From: an uncultured Tateyamaria sp. | GTDB taxonomy: Bacteria; Pseudomonadota; Alphaproteobacteria; Rhodobacterales; Rhodobacteraceae | NCBI RefSeq assembly: GCF_947503045.1 | Contig: NZ_CANNCF010000003.1 | Coordinates: 124,001 to 188,000 of the forward strand | Length of the DNA stretch: 64,000 nucleotides | Direction of reading: 5' to 3' | Shown here: one piece after another, positions 34,537 through 45,109 of the stretch | How the letters are laid out: every line of letters begins with the position of its first letter | Numbering within the stretch: the stretch's first letter is position 1 | The notes under the pieces: model-generated | Database searches by the model: none | What the model was told of the DNA's origin: nothing | The model's input: the letters and a program-made list of their open reading frames with translations, nothing else | Translations under genes and position numbers: made by a program

Positions 34537-35730
34537 ATGGCAGATCTCTTGAACGGTGTGTTCTTCAGCGAAATCCTCGCTGACAACGCAGGTGGACAGG
34601 CCATCGACACCGATGGTGACGGTAATACCAACAAGGCCGATGAATTCATCGAATTCGGCAACGTGTCCGGAGAGACAATTTCGCTCGCCGGCTATCAGGT
34701 CTGGTCTGAAAAGAACGGGCTGCTTTACACCTTTGGGGCCACCGCCACCTTGAACGACGGTGAAACGGCAACCGTGGTCGGCAACTACGAAGGTGGCGAT
34801 TCCGGCGGGTTTTACGATGCCGGTATCGCGGAAAACGGCAACTTCATCCCCGATGGCGAGGGGCAGAAGTTCGACACGATCTTTCTCTACGATCCCAACA
34901 CCAATACCTATATCAGCTTTTCCTATGGCCAGCCGCCGCGTACCCCCACCCTGCCCGACGGCTTTCCCACATCCGCCACGCAAGTCGGCGGCGGCGAAAG
35001 CATCAACAGCAGCGCGCCCAATGGCACTGCCTTTGCCCGCGACGCCAACGGCAATTTTGTCGAAACGACACCAACTCCCGGCACACCTGACATAGCCTGC
35101 TTTGCCGAGGACACGCTGATCCTGTCCCGCCACGGAGAAAAGCCGGTCTGCGAGTTGCGCCCCGGCGATATGGTGCCAACCTATGATCACGGCACGCAGC
35201 CCATTATCGGCATTTGTGCACTATATATCCCGGTCAAGGATCTGCTGCGCGTGCCCGCCCATCGCCCCCTGACGGTGGATGGCGCGCTGTTTGATGCCGT
35301 CCAAAGCGTGCGCCTGTCCCCGGCCCATTGCCTGCTTTATGCCTCGCCCTTTGCCGAGGCGCTGTTTGCGTCCTCGCAGGTGCTGCTGCCCGCCCGTCAT
35401 CTGCAGACCGCCGGGCTCGCCCGCGGTGAGATGCCGCGACAGGGGGTCACCTATTACCACCTGCTGTTTGCCAATCATGCGATGGTCCTGGCCAACGGGT
35501 TGTGGAGCGAAAGCTATCTGAACGTGGCAGACGCGCCCCGTGATGCCCATGCGGATGGCTGGCAGTTTGTCCAAGGCGCGTCGCTCAATACCAGCCGCCA
35601 CAGCCACGCCGCGCGCCCGATCCTGCGCCGCTACGAAACGCAGCTGCTGTTGAAGACGCATCAGCAGCGCGCGATCAAGCCTTACGGGATCGACAAGGCA
35701 ACGCCGCTGATCGCGCAGCAAACTGCCTGA
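34537..35730 (+). CDS. Lamin-tail-like plus Hint-domain protein
   Basis: 397 residues. The N-terminal part (about 1-185) resembles a lamin-tail/beta-sandwich domain: FFSEILADN, then DEFIEFGNVSGETISLAGYQ and NDGETATVVG. At 187 the sequence turns into a Hint (Hedgehog/intein) domain: ACFAEDTLILSRHGEKPV with Cys188 as candidate nucleophile, LRPGDMVPTYDHGTQPI, then RLSPAHCLLY and FANHAMVLANGLWSESY. No N-terminal signal peptide is visible, which suits a secretion system using a C-terminal signal. The Hint part may release the N-terminal domain by self-cleavage; this is inference from the family. Confidence 0.82.
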   Translation: MADLLNGVFFSEILADNAGGQAIDTDGDGNTNKADEFIEFGNVSGETISLAGYQVWSEKNGLLYTFGATATLNDGETATVVGNYEGGDSGGFYDAGIAENGNFIPDGEGQKFDTIFLYDPNTNTYISFSYGQPPRTPTLPDGFPTSATQVGGGESINSSAPNGTAFARDANGNFVETTPTPGTPDIACFAEDTLILSRHGEKPVCELRPGDMVPTYDHGTQPIIGICALYIPVKDLLRVPAHRPLTVDGALFDAVQSVRLSPAHCLLYASPFAEALFASSQVLLPARHLQTAGLARGEMPRQGVTYYHLLFANHAMVLANGLWSESYLNVADAPRDAHADGWQFVQGASLNTSRHSHAARPILRRYETQLLLKTHQQRAIKPYGIDKATPLIAQQTA

Positions 35731-35937
35731 CGCGCAGCACAACTGGCAGGATAACGCATCGCGCAGGCACTACCGACGCGCGAAATGGTCTTGCCGTGCA
35801 CATGCGCGACAATTCATCCCGCTCCGAGCAACGATCTGTCATTGAAGCGGCACACGCAAATCTTTAGAAGACTCAACAACGCGTTGTGTGGACGGGAACC
35901 CTGCACGCGCTGAAAACACATATTTAGGAGGCACCGC

Positions 35938-37680
35938 ATGGCAGACGCAGCCATCCACGGCCACGAACATCAAGACGAACGCGGGTTCTTTACCCGCTGG
36001 TTCATGTCCACCAACCACAAAGACATCGGCATTCTCTACCTGGTCGTGTCGGCCCTTGTGGGCTTTGTCTCGGTGGCCTTCACCGTCTACATGCGGATGG
36101 AACTGATGGACCCCGGTGTCCAGTACATGTGCATGGAGGGCGCGCGTCTGACGGCGGCGGCCGCTGGCGAATGTACCCCCAACGGGCACTTGTGGAACGT
36201 GTTGATCACTGGCCACGGCATCCTGATGATGTTCTTTGTCGTGATTCCGGCCCTGTTTGGCGGATTTGGCAACTATTTCATGCCTTTGCAGATCGGCGCG
36301 CCGGATATGGCGTTCCCGCGGATGAACAACCTGTCCTTCTGGCTTTACGTTGCGGGCACCACGCTTGCGATCTGCTCGGTGCTGGCACCGGGCGGCAATG
36401 GTCAGGCCGGGTCGGGCGTGGGCTGGGTGCTGTACCCGCCGCTCTCGACCAACGAGGCGGGCATGTCGATGGACCTTGCGATCTTTGCGGTCCACGTCTC
36501 GGGCGCGTCTTCGATCCTTGGTGCGATCAACATGATCACCACCTTCCTGAACATGCGTGCCCCCGGCATGACCCTGTTCAAGGTGCCGCTGTTCTCGTGG
36601 TCGATCTTTATCACAAGCTGGCTGATCCTGCTGTCCCTGCCCGTTCTGGCCGGTGCAATCACCATGCTGCTGATGGACCGCAACTTTGGCTTTGCCTTCT
36701 TTGATCCTGCCGGTGGCGGCGATCCGGTGCTCTACCAGCACATCCTGTGGTTCTTTGGCCACCCCGAGGTCTACATCATCATTCTGCCTGGCTTTGGCAT
36801 CATCTCACATGTGATCGCCACGTTCAGCCGCAAGCCTGTCTTTGGTTACCTGCCCATGGTCTGGGCGCTGATCGCGATTGGTGTTCTGGGCTTTGTCGTC
36901 TGGGCGCACCACATGTACACGGTGGGCATGTCGCTGAACCAGCAGGCCTATTTCATGCTGGCCACGATGGTCATCGCGGTGCCGACGGGGGTCAAGATCT
37001 TCTCTTGGATCGCGACCATGTGGGGCGGCTCGATCGAGCTGAAAACGCCCATGCTCTGGGCGTTCGGCTTCCTGTTCCTGTTCACGCTTGGCGGCGTTAC
37101 AGGCATCGTGCTCAGCCAGGCGGCGGTGGATCGCTACTATCATGACACCTACTACGTGGTGGCACACTTCCACTACGTGATGTCGCTCGGGGCCGTGTTC
37201 TGCATCTTTGCGGGTATCTACTTCTACTTCCCCAAAATGACGGGCCGCATGTACCCTGAATGGGCGGGCAAACTGCACTTCTGGACGATGTTCATCGGTG
37301 CCAACCTGACCTTCTTCCCACAGCACTTTCTGGGCCGTCAGGGCATGCCACGCCGCTACATCGACTACCCGGAGGCATTTGCCTACTGGAATGTGTGGTC
37401 GAGCTGGGGCGCCTTCCTGAGCTTTGCCTCGTTCCTGTTCTTCTTCGGAGTGATCCTCTATTCGCTGCGCTACGGCGCCAAGGTGACCGAGAATAACCCA
37501 TGGAACGAATATGCGGACACGCTGGAATGGACCCTGCCCAGCCCACCGCCAGAGCACACGTTCGAAATCCTGCCCAAGCAGGAGGAGTGGGACAAGTCGC
37601 ACCGCTACCCCGATACGTTTGACGAGTGGGTGGACACCGATCATCCCCACGACGCTCAAAACGAGACGGCCAAGCCCTGA
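35938..37680 (+). CDS. ctaD: Cytochrome c oxidase subunit I (aa3 type)
   Basis: 580 residues, the catalytic core of the terminal oxidase in the inner membrane, carrying haem a, haem a3 and CuB. Twelve helices are recognisable. Haem a ligand His93 lies in ITGHGILM. The CuB site begins [10 protein letters not shown] with the His-Tyr cross-link pair, then WAHHMYTVG. The haem a3 and second haem a histidines are in [14 protein letters not shown]. The ATG at 35938 follows TTTAGGAGG. It stands alone with its own terminator; subunits II and III are not in the window. Confidence 0.98.
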   Translation: MADAAIHGHEHQDERGFFTRWFMSTNHKDIGILYLVVSALVGFVSVAFTVYMRMELMDPGVQYMCMEGARLTAAAAGECTPNGHLWNVLITGHGILMMFFVVIPALFGGFGNYFMPLQIGAPDMAFPRMNNLSFWLYVAGTTLAICSVLAPGGNGQAGSGVGWVLYPPLSTNEAGMSMDLAIFAVHVSGASSILGAINMITTFLNMRAPGMTLFKVPLFSWSIFITSWLILLSLPVLAGAITMLLMDRNFGFAFFDPAGGGDPVLYQHILWFFGHPEVYIIILPGFGIISHVIATFSRKPVFGYLPMVWALIAIGVLGFVVWAHHMYTVGMSLNQQAYFMLATMVIAVPTGVKIFSWIATMWGGSIELKTPMLWAFGFLFLFTLGGVTGIVLSQAAVDRYYHDTYYVVAHFHYVMSLGAVFCIFAGIYFYFPKMTGRMYPEWAGKLHFWTMFIGANLTFFPQHFLGRQGMPRRYIDYPEAFAYWNVWSSWGAFLSFASFLFFFGVILYSLRYGAKVTENNPWNEYADTLEWTLPSPPPEHTFEILPKQEEWDKSHRYPDTFDEWVDTDHPHDAQNETAKP

Positions 37681-37706
37681 CGAGCCGACCCTGACATGAC
37701 ATTCTC

Positions 37707-37738
37707 AAAAGGCCCCTGTTTGCGCAGGGGCCTTTTTT
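37707..37738 (+). terminator. Rho-independent terminator after ctaD
   Basis: Stem GGCCCCTG/CAGGGGCC (37711-37718 and 37725-37732) with flanking A/T pairs and a six-base loop, followed by TTTTTT. It lies 27 bases after the ctaD stop. Confidence 0.95.
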
Positions 37739-37757
37739 CCGTCCCAAGGAGGCATCT

Positions 37758-38294
37758 GTGATCCCCGGTTCCGGCCTGAGCGCATTGATCATCATCTTGC
37801 CCTTGGCGCTCGCCACATGGCGCGGTTGGGCGGCACATCGCCTGTTGCTCGTGGCCACGCTCAGCCTCGCGGTGGTGGCTTTGGCGGCTTATCTGATGAC
37901 ACAGACCCTCGTTTTGCGCAGTCCGACAGAGGGCACCTTTCACGACACCTATTACGTCGTTGCCCACGGCCCTCGGATACTTGGAACCGCCCTCATGTTC
38001 GCACTGCCCATCCCTTTGCTATGGGCCGCGCAGCGCTATGCGCGGCCGATTGCGCCGAGGGTCCTGATTGCATCGGTGTGGGGGTTGGTTATTGGGACAC
38101 TTGGCCCAAGCCTCCTGCAGTTGTTCCTGCTGTCGCCACCGCGCCGCTATGTCGAATATGAGGCGTGGGCGCACAACATCTCTGTGTTGACCCTGAGCGG
38201 TGCGGTGATCTCGACCCTTGCGCTGTGCCTGCTGGTGAGCATCCCCCTTTATGCGCTGGCCCTGCGCCGCGCACCCCGCAGCGGGGCAGAGTGA
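37758..38294 (+). CDS. Small integral membrane protein with a CtaD-like segment
   Basis: 178 residues, about five hydrophobic helices. Residues 61-70 ([10 protein letters not shown]) repeat almost exactly the CtaD sequence [10 protein letters not shown] that leads into the haem-ligand helix. The following 25 residues (LGTALMFALPIPLLWA) keep its hydrophobic pattern. The second histidine of the CtaD HFH pair is lost. The start is a GTG at 37758 with AAGGAGG six bases upstream. I do not know a named family; it may be an oxidase-associated protein or a reduced relative of subunit I. It follows the ctaD terminator by about 20 bases. Confidence 0.75.
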   Translation: MIPGSGLSALIIILPLALATWRGWAAHRLLLVATLSLAVVALAAYLMTQTLVLRSPTEGTFHDTYYVVAHGPRILGTALMFALPIPLLWAAQRYARPIAPRVLIASVWGLVIGTLGPSLLQLFLLSPPRRYVEYEAWAHNISVLTLSGAVISTLALCLLVSIPLYALALRRAPRSGAE

Positions 38295-38534
38295 ACCAAC
38301 TGCGCCCCGATCTTGCCTCTGTTATGCAATAACAACCCCGCCATTCGGGCAGTGCTCCGCCGGTATCCCCTGCCCAATGGGCATCCCGCCGCCCAGAACC
38401 GGCCCCATGGGCGGCCACCCCTTTCGCGGGCGTGGGGCCCGCCCATATCCTTTCGCAACTGCTGCCCGCCAGATCATGGTGCCCGAACACCCCGGCCCGG
38501 CCTGTCGCAGGACCAAGAGACAAAGGACAATGAC

Positions 38535-39152
38535 ATGCTGTCGACAAAACTCACTGCCGCCGTTGTGGCGGCCTCTATCGCCCTGATCCCCGCCACCCGT
38601 GTGGCCGCTGACGGGCGCGATTTTCTGGCCGGGGCCGTTCTGGGCGGTATCGCCGGCGCGGTCATCCAGAAAGAGGTGCGCAAGCAACGCGTTCAGCGCG
38701 CCCAGATCCAGCGACAACGCGCCCGCACGCCGCAGACCTATGCCGCCCAACCCCGCTATGTGGCGCCCAAGAAATCCTATCGTCCCAGCATCCCTGCCAC
38801 CACCGAAGGGCGCGAGATCCAGTCCTCGCTCAACTATTTCGGCTTTGATGCAGGATCGGTTGATGGACGGGTCGGCCCTTCGACGCGGCGGGCCATCTCG
38901 GACTACCAGCGCTACATGGGTTACGATTCCACCGGCACGCTGACCACCTTTCAGCAACGCCTGCTGACCAGCTCCTACCTGCGCGCCGAGGCCGCAGGGG
39001 ACAGCACCCTGGGCACGATTGCGGGCCTGCCAGATGGCACCAAGGGGCTGCTGAAACTCTACCGCGAGGAACTGGCCTCGGGTGCTGCCCAACAGCGCGG
39101 CTTGCGACCTGATCCAACCTCGGCACCGGTGATTGGCGCAATCGACCTCTGA
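38535..39152 (+). CDS. Exported peptidoglycan-binding-domain protein (short paralogue)
   Basis: 205 residues. Signal peptide about 1-25 (ending VAA), a glycine-rich hydrophobic stretch (AGAVLGGIAGAVI, about 32-44), a basic and glutamine-rich linker, then the same peptidoglycan-binding-like domain as the gene at 31615 (EGREIQSSLNYFGFDAGSVD, TLTTFQQRLLTSSYLRAEAA). It lacks the long C-terminal domain of that paralogue. ATG 38535 is preceded by AAAGGA. The longer frame to 38313 lacks a ribosome site. Envelope location; role unknown. Confidence 0.82.
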   Translation: MLSTKLTAAVVAASIALIPATRVAADGRDFLAGAVLGGIAGAVIQKEVRKQRVQRAQIQRQRARTPQTYAAQPRYVAPKKSYRPSIPATTEGREIQSSLNYFGFDAGSVDGRVGPSTRRAISDYQRYMGYDSTGTLTTFQQRLLTSSYLRAEAAGDSTLGTIAGLPDGTKGLLKLYREELASGAAQQRGLRPDPTSAPVIGAIDL

Positions 39153-39299
39153 GGCGGCGGTACCGCGTGAACAGCGCGCGCCTGCCTGACGGGCGCGCGA
39201 CTTTGTGTTGAGTAAGGGAAGACCAGCCCCCATGTGCGCTGGACAAGCGGTCGAATGCCCCGTCATATCGCGCGCCCCCTTCCTCAACCGGACATCCAC

Positions 39300-39878
39300 G
39301 TGACCTCGCCTGCCACCTTGGACACCCCTTCTGCGCTTATCCTCGCCGCTTTGATCGCGTTGAGCGTGTTCATGTGGTCGCGCAAGGCCCCGACCTATGG
39401 CCATGCCGCGAGCCTCGGCGCTGCGCTGCTGATCTGCGGATTCGTGCTCGGGTTTTTGAATGTCTCTGGCCTGTCCGGTACGGGCGAATGCAGCGTGGAC
39501 GCACTGGCCGCCGCCACCCCTGCGCTTTTGCAGGACCTCGCCATTCCCGCGTTCGTTTTGCTGTTTGCGGCACCTTGGCTGTGGGTCACACGCAGGTGGC
39601 CGCCACAGATGCCCCCTGTTGCCGGATACGTACTGCACTGGGTCATAGTATTGGCCTGGGGTGGTTTGGTGCTTTTGCAACCCGTCGGCTTTTTGGACAT
39701 GTCCGCACTGCTGGAGGGCGCAACCGCTGAGGAAAGAAACAGCTTTGTGCAGGAATATGCCGCCCGGTCCCGTGCCCATGACATCGCAACGCTTTCCTAT
39801 TTTGCACTGTTGGCAGCACTTTGGGTGACGCCTCTGATCGGCCTGATTTTCTCTTCCCTGCGCAAACGGTCGGTGTGA
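39300..39878 (+). CDS. Hypothetical integral membrane protein
   Basis: About 192 residues with five hydrophobic segments (about 10-24, 37-55, 74-91, 105-127, 160-183). I do not recognise a family. The start is uncertain: GTG 39300 directly before the first helix is used here, while GTG 39234 and ATG 39255 are in frame upstream. Neither has a strong ribosome site. It lies between the short peptidoglycan-binding paralogue and the DUF2244 gene on the same strand. Confidence 0.6.
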   Translation: MTSPATLDTPSALILAALIALSVFMWSRKAPTYGHAASLGAALLICGFVLGFLNVSGLSGTGECSVDALAAATPALLQDLAIPAFVLLFAAPWLWVTRRWPPQMPPVAGYVLHWVIVLAWGGLVLLQPVGFLDMSALLEGATAEERNSFVQEYAARSRAHDIATLSYFALLAALWVTPLIGLIFSSLRKRSV

Positions 39879-39977
39879 CCGCGAACGCGCGACGCCGAGC
39901 ACGAATGGCGGCACCGTTCCGCACACCGCGACAACCTGCCCTTCGACTTGGGCCACGACGCAGCTATACTGACACCC

Positions 39978-40460
39978 ATGCCCTACCAGTGGACCACACC
40001 GCCCGACAGCCCGACGCAGGAGTTGCAGCTTTGGCCGCACAACTCGCTGCCGCAAACGGGCATGGCGGCCTTTGTGCTGTCCACCTTCACCCTCATTCTC
40101 ATCCCTGCCCTGCCTCTGCTGGGCAGTGTCGTGCTGTGGGGGCTGTTGCCGTTTCTAATGCTGGCGGTCTGGGGCATCTTCTATGCGCTCAGGCGCAACC
40201 GTCGCGCGCGCCAGATCCTTGAGGTGCTGACGCTGAATGGCGAACAGGCGCATCTGATCCGCACCAACCCCAAGGGCGAGACCCAGGAATGGGACTGCAA
40301 TCGCTACTGGACACAGGTGCTGAAATACGAACGCGAGGGGCCGGTGCCACAATATGTGACACTCAAGGGCATGGGGCGTGAGGTCGAAATCGGGGCCTTC
40401 CTCAGCGAGGAAGAGCGTGTCGCGCTTTATGATGATCTGATCCGGGCGCTGAAACGCTGA
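39978..40460 (+). CDS. DUF2244 membrane protein
   Basis: 160 residues. The N-terminal third carries two close hydrophobic helices (about 32-66). A cytoplasmic domain follows: FYALRRNRRARQILEVLTL, EWDCNRYWTQVL and YVTLKGMGREVEIGAFLSEE. This is the DUF2244 layout, a family often found near cytochrome oxidase genes in alphaproteobacteria. ATG 39978 precedes MPYQW; an upstream in-frame start at 39948 is less likely. Function unknown; a link to oxidase assembly is suggested by position only. Confidence 0.85.
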   Translation: MPYQWTTPPDSPTQELQLWPHNSLPQTGMAAFVLSTFTLILIPALPLLGSVVLWGLLPFLMLAVWGIFYALRRNRRARQILEVLTLNGEQAHLIRTNPKGETQEWDCNRYWTQVLKYEREGPVPQYVTLKGMGREVEIGAFLSEEERVALYDDLIRALKR

Positions 40461-40464
40461 TCAC

Positions 40465-40492
40465 AAAAAAGGCGCAGCAACAGCTACGCCTT
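40465..40492 (-). terminator. Terminator of the GatB/YqeY gene
   Basis: On the minus strand AAGGCGTAGC-TGTT-GCTGCGCCTT forms a ten-base-pair stem (one G-T pair) with a four-base loop, followed by TTTTTT. It lies 49 bases beyond the stop at 40541 and directly after the DUF2244 stop, which it may also serve. Confidence 0.9.
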
Positions 40493-40540
40493 GCATCCCC
40501 GCATCCCCGTAAGGCGGAGGTGTCTTCCGCCAAAGGCCCA

Positions 40541-41002
40541 TCACCCGCAGAGGCGGTCCTTGACCATCGGGCCGACGGCGCCAAAGTCCATCTGGCCCAT
40601 ATACTTGGCCTTGAGCACGCCCATGACCTTGCCCATGTCGCGAATGCCGCCCGCACCCACTTCGGCAATAGCCTCCTCAACGGCCTTGGCCGCGGCCACG
40701 TCGTCCAGTTGCTGGGGCAGGAATTCCTCGATGACTTTGATCTCGCTCAGCTCCCGCTCGGCCAGATCGAGGCGGCCACCTTCTTCGTAGGTGCGGGCGC
40801 TCTCGACGCGCTGCTTGGACATTTTTCCAAGGATCGCAAGCACTTCGCTGTCGGCGACACCGTCGTCCTGACCGGCGGCACGGGCATCGATGTCCTTGTC
40901 CTTGATGGCGGCATTGATCAACCGCAAGGTCGACAAACGGTCCGCTTCCTTGTCTTTCATGGCCTGCTTGAGCGCGGCCGAAATCTTCGTGCGCAAATCC
41001 AT
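40541..41002 (-). CDS. GatB/YqeY domain protein
   Basis: 153 residues, the typical length of free-standing YqeY proteins: RTKISAALKQAMKDKEADRL, STLRLINAAIKDKDI, SEVLAILGKMSKQR, EIKVIEEFLPQQL and the closing GIRDMGKVMGVLKAKYMGQMD. The domain resembles the tRNA-binding tail of the GatB amidotransferase subunit. The free protein probably binds tRNA or acts in amidation control. It is divergent from carA, with 212 bases between. Confidence 0.93.
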   Translation of the reverse strand: MDLRTKISAALKQAMKDKEADRLSTLRLINAAIKDKDIDARAAGQDDGVADSEVLAILGKMSKQRVESARTYEEGGRLDLAERELSEIKVIEEFLPQQLDDVAAAKAVEEAIAEVGAGGIRDMGKVMGVLKAKYMGQMDFGAVGPMVKDRLCG

Positions 41003-41214
41003 ATTCGATGTCCATCCCCATGGCCACGTGTTAAGCGCTTAGTCATAGGCCAAGTCGGACAATGCCGCAAGCGATGCGACGCCACGTAACATGTTGAAAA
41101 CGCTCAATAGTCCAAAATTCTAATCCGGCTTGACCCGACCCGGCCCTGCCATTAGTTTCCGCGCAATTTGCCGCTTTTGCCCTGATTTGCCTCCTTGCTG
41201 CCAAAGGTTACCCC

Positions 41215-42372
<1,158 letters not shown>

Positions 42373-42470
42373 CACAAATCCGGTCAACCTGACCAGATCT
42401 GCGTCAGATTTAACGCATCATTAACCATGCGTGCGCACAGTGGGCCCGACCCAGAGGTTCGGACCCCACC

Positions 42471-44363
42471 ATGAGTGATCCCTTACTGCGTTTGTCCGCG
42501 CCACGCCCTGTTGCGCGGCACGATCGACCCGCCCTGCCGGTGGGGCGGCAACTGGTCAACGATGGATTGATCACCCAGACCACATTGCTGCACGCGCTGG
42601 CCATCCAGCGCCGCATCGATGCACCCATCGGCGAAATCCTCGTGGCCGAAGGGCATGTGGCGCGCGAGGATGTGCTCTCTGCCCTTGCCATCCAGCATGA
42701 TACCGACCGGGTCGATTTGTCGATTGACCCGCCAAGCCCGGGGATGGCGCGCGCCCTGCCCGCCCATCTGTGCCAGCGTTTTGGCGTGGTGCCGTGGCGC
42801 TGGATCGGGCGGACGCTGCTGATTGCCACCACCCGGCCTGACCAGCTAAAGGACCTTGCCGCCGCCCTGCCTGATGGCGCGCCGATGCTGTTGCCTGTGA
42901 TCGCCGATCAGGATCAGATCATCACCCAGACCAGCCGCCTGTTTCAGGGTTATCTCGCCCGGCACGCCGTCACCCGCCTGTCCAAAGAACACAGTTGCCG
43001 CACGTGGTGTCTTGGCGCGATGACGGGGCGGGTGCAGGCCGGGGTGCTGATCGCTCTGGCCCTTGGGCTGGCCGTTGCATTCCCCGCCTGGGCGTTCACG
43101 CTGCTGATCGGCTTTGCGGTTGTGACATTGGCGATGACAACCACGCTCAAGGCCCTTGCCCTCGCCGCACAAATCACCCACCGGGTGCCTGCGGATGTGC
43201 AGCCATTGCCGCGCGTGCAAGGGCCACGGATGGCGCGCATTTCGGTGATGGTGCCCTTGTTCAACGAGGAACGGATCGCCGAGGCGCTGATCCAGCGCCT
43301 TTCAAAACTCAGCTATCCCAAGGCCTTGCTTGACGTTGTTCTTGTGCTCGAAGCCAAGGATGCGGTTACCCGCGCCACGCTTGCGCGCACCGATCTGCCC
43401 AGTTGGATGCGGGTGATCGAGGTGCCGGATGACGGCACCATCACCACCAAACCCCGCGCGCTGAATTATGCGCTCGATTTCTGCAACGGCGACATCATCG
43501 GGGTCTGGGACGCCGAAGATGCGCCCGAGACCGACCAACTGGAAAAGGTCGCCGCCCATTTCGAAGATGCCGCCCCGAACGTGGCCTGTCTGCAGGGTAT
43601 TCTGGACTACTACAACCCGCGCCAGAACTGGCTATCACGTTGTTTTACCATCGAATATGCCAGTTGGTGGCGGCTGGTGCTGCCCGGTGTCTCGCGCCTT
43701 GGACTGGTCCTGCCGCTGGGCGGGACCACGCTGTTTTTCCGCCGCTCGATCCTGGACGAATTGGGCGGCTGGGATGCCCACAATGTGACCGAGGATGCCG
43801 ATCTGGGCCTGCGGCTGGCGCGGCGCGGCTACACCACCGAACTCATCCCCACCGCCACATACGAAGAGGCCAATTGCCGGGCCTGGCCCTGGGTCAAGCA
43901 ACGCTCGCGCTGGATCAAAGGCTACCTGATCACCTATTTCGTCCACATGCGGCGGCCCCGCGCACTGCTGCGCGATCTCGGCTGGATGCGGTTTCTTGGC
44001 GTTCAGGCGATGTTTATGGCCACCGTGGCGCAATTTGCCTCGCTGCCGCTGCTCTGGAGCTTTTGGCTGCCCATCTTCGGCCTGCCCCATCCGGTGATGA
44101 ACACGCTGGGGGCGGGCATCTTCTGGATGCTGGCGGTGTTCTTTATCGCAACAGAACTGCTCAACATCACCATCGGCCTGCTGGCGGTGTCGGATCGCAA
44201 CCACCGCCACCTTCTCAAATGGGTGCCGACGCTGGTGTTCTATTTTCCGCTGGGCTCGCTCGCCAGTTACAAGGCGCTTTACGAGTTGGTGGCCAAGCCG
44301 TTCTATTGGGACAAGACCCAGCACGGCCATGGCCAAAGCGAAGACACTCAGCCCTCGTCCTGA
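42471..44363 (+). CDS. Membrane glycosyltransferase (GT2) with an N-terminal GspE/PilB-type domain
   Basis: 630 residues. Residues about 20-160 form a type II secretion ATPase N-terminal-like domain: VGRQLVNDGLITQTTLLHAL, APIGEILVAEGHVAREDVLSAL. Two helices follow (about 185-230), then a GT2 catalytic domain (SVMVPLFNEERIAEALIQRL, about 259-278; WDAEDAPETDQL; TEDADLGLRLARRGY; QRSRW near 476). At least three C-terminal helices span about 500-610. This layout matches processive beta-glycan synthases with an attached sensor-like domain, probably for an exopolysaccharide. The gene overlaps the convergent GntR gene by 16 bases. Confidence 0.86.
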   Translation: MSDPLLRLSAPRPVARHDRPALPVGRQLVNDGLITQTTLLHALAIQRRIDAPIGEILVAEGHVAREDVLSALAIQHDTDRVDLSIDPPSPGMARALPAHLCQRFGVVPWRWIGRTLLIATTRPDQLKDLAAALPDGAPMLLPVIADQDQIITQTSRLFQGYLARHAVTRLSKEHSCRTWCLGAMTGRVQAGVLIALALGLAVAFPAWAFTLLIGFAVVTLAMTTTLKALALAAQITHRVPADVQPLPRVQGPRMARISVMVPLFNEERIAEALIQRLSKLSYPKALLDVVLVLEAKDAVTRATLARTDLPSWMRVIEVPDDGTITTKPRALNYALDFCNGDIIGVWDAEDAPETDQLEKVAAHFEDAAPNVACLQGILDYYNPRQNWLSRCFTIEYASWWRLVLPGVSRLGLVLPLGGTTLFFRRSILDELGGWDAHNVTEDADLGLRLARRGYTTELIPTATYEEANCRAWPWVKQRSRWIKGYLITYFVHMRRPRALLRDLGWMRFLGVQAMFMATVAQFASLPLLWSFWLPIFGLPHPVMNTLGAGIFWMLAVFFIATELLNITIGLLAVSDRNHRHLLKWVPTLVFYFPLGSLASYKALYELVAKPFYWDKTQHGHGQSEDTQPSS

Positions 44364-45034
44364 CGGGCATCGGCGTCCTGTTTCAGGCGGGTCATGAAGG
44401 CGACCGAGATATGTTCGCGCAAGGCCGCCCCCGCGCCCGCCTCGTCCTTGGCCTCGATCGCGGCGACGATCTTGTCATGCTCGCTCTGGGCGATTTCGGT
44501 GCGGCCCACGGCGGCAAGCGAGGTGGTCGCCATCAGCGCCATGGTGCGATGCACCAGATCCAGTTGCTGCACCAGATAGCGGTTGTGCGAGGCCAGATGG
44601 ATTTGCTTGTGAAAGCGCCGGTTGGCGCGGGCCAGCGCGGCGGGGTCCCCAATCAACGCATTGTCGTCCTCGACCATCCCGCGCAGGATGCGGACCTCTT
44701 CTGATGTGGCATGGCGCGCGGCAAGGGATGCGGCCAGCCCTTCCAGCTCGCGGCGCACCACGTAGAGCTCGGACATCTGGTTGTGATCCAGCGAGGCGAC
44801 AATCAGGCTGCGCCCGTCGCGCGCCAGCAGCGATTGGGTTTCAAGCCGCTGCAACGCCTCGCGCACAGGCGTGCGCGACACGCCGAACCGTTCGGCCAGC
44901 TCGCTTTCCACCAGCCGGTCGCCGGGGCGATAGGTGCCGATGTCAATCGCTTCGAGGATCAGGGAATAGGCATCGGTGCTGGACGCGCGCGCTGAGGGCA
45001 TGAAAAGGCCTGACAAGTCGTTGATTTGCTTCAC
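44348..45034 (-). CDS. GntR-family regulator (FadR/FCD subfamily)
   Basis: 228 residues. Winged helix at about 20-85: AYSLILEAIDIGTYRPGDRL, ESELAERFGVSRTPVREALQ, RLETQSLLA. The C-terminal all-helical FCD domain (ANRRFHKQIHLASHNRYL, then HDKIVAAIEAKD) carries the usual metal-binding histidines. Such regulators sense carboxylic acids. It is divergent from the HAD phosphatase gene (75-base gap); the regulated genes are unknown. Confidence 0.92.
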   Translation of the reverse strand: MKQINDLSGLFMPSARASSTDAYSLILEAIDIGTYRPGDRLVESELAERFGVSRTPVREALQRLETQSLLARDGRSLIVASLDHNQMSELYVVRRELEGLAASLAARHATSEEVRILRGMVEDDNALIGDPAALARANRRFHKQIHLASHNRYLVQQLDLVHRTMALMATTSLAAVGRTEIAQSEHDKIVAAIEAKDEAGAGAALREHISVAFMTRLKQDADARQDEG

Positions 45035-45109
45035 ACTAGGGCCCAGCCCACGGCCTGCGCAACCCTATTGCGGTTGCGCGCGCGCCTGATCGCGCCTAAT
45101 GCTCGGCCC

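Noticed and set aside
38322..40055. A 577-codon open frame on the minus strand
   Set aside because: It lies opposite several well-supported plus-strand genes (peptidoglycan-binding, membrane, DUF2244) and its translation is rich in Arg, Gln and Cys without any motif; a GC-rich antisense shadow.
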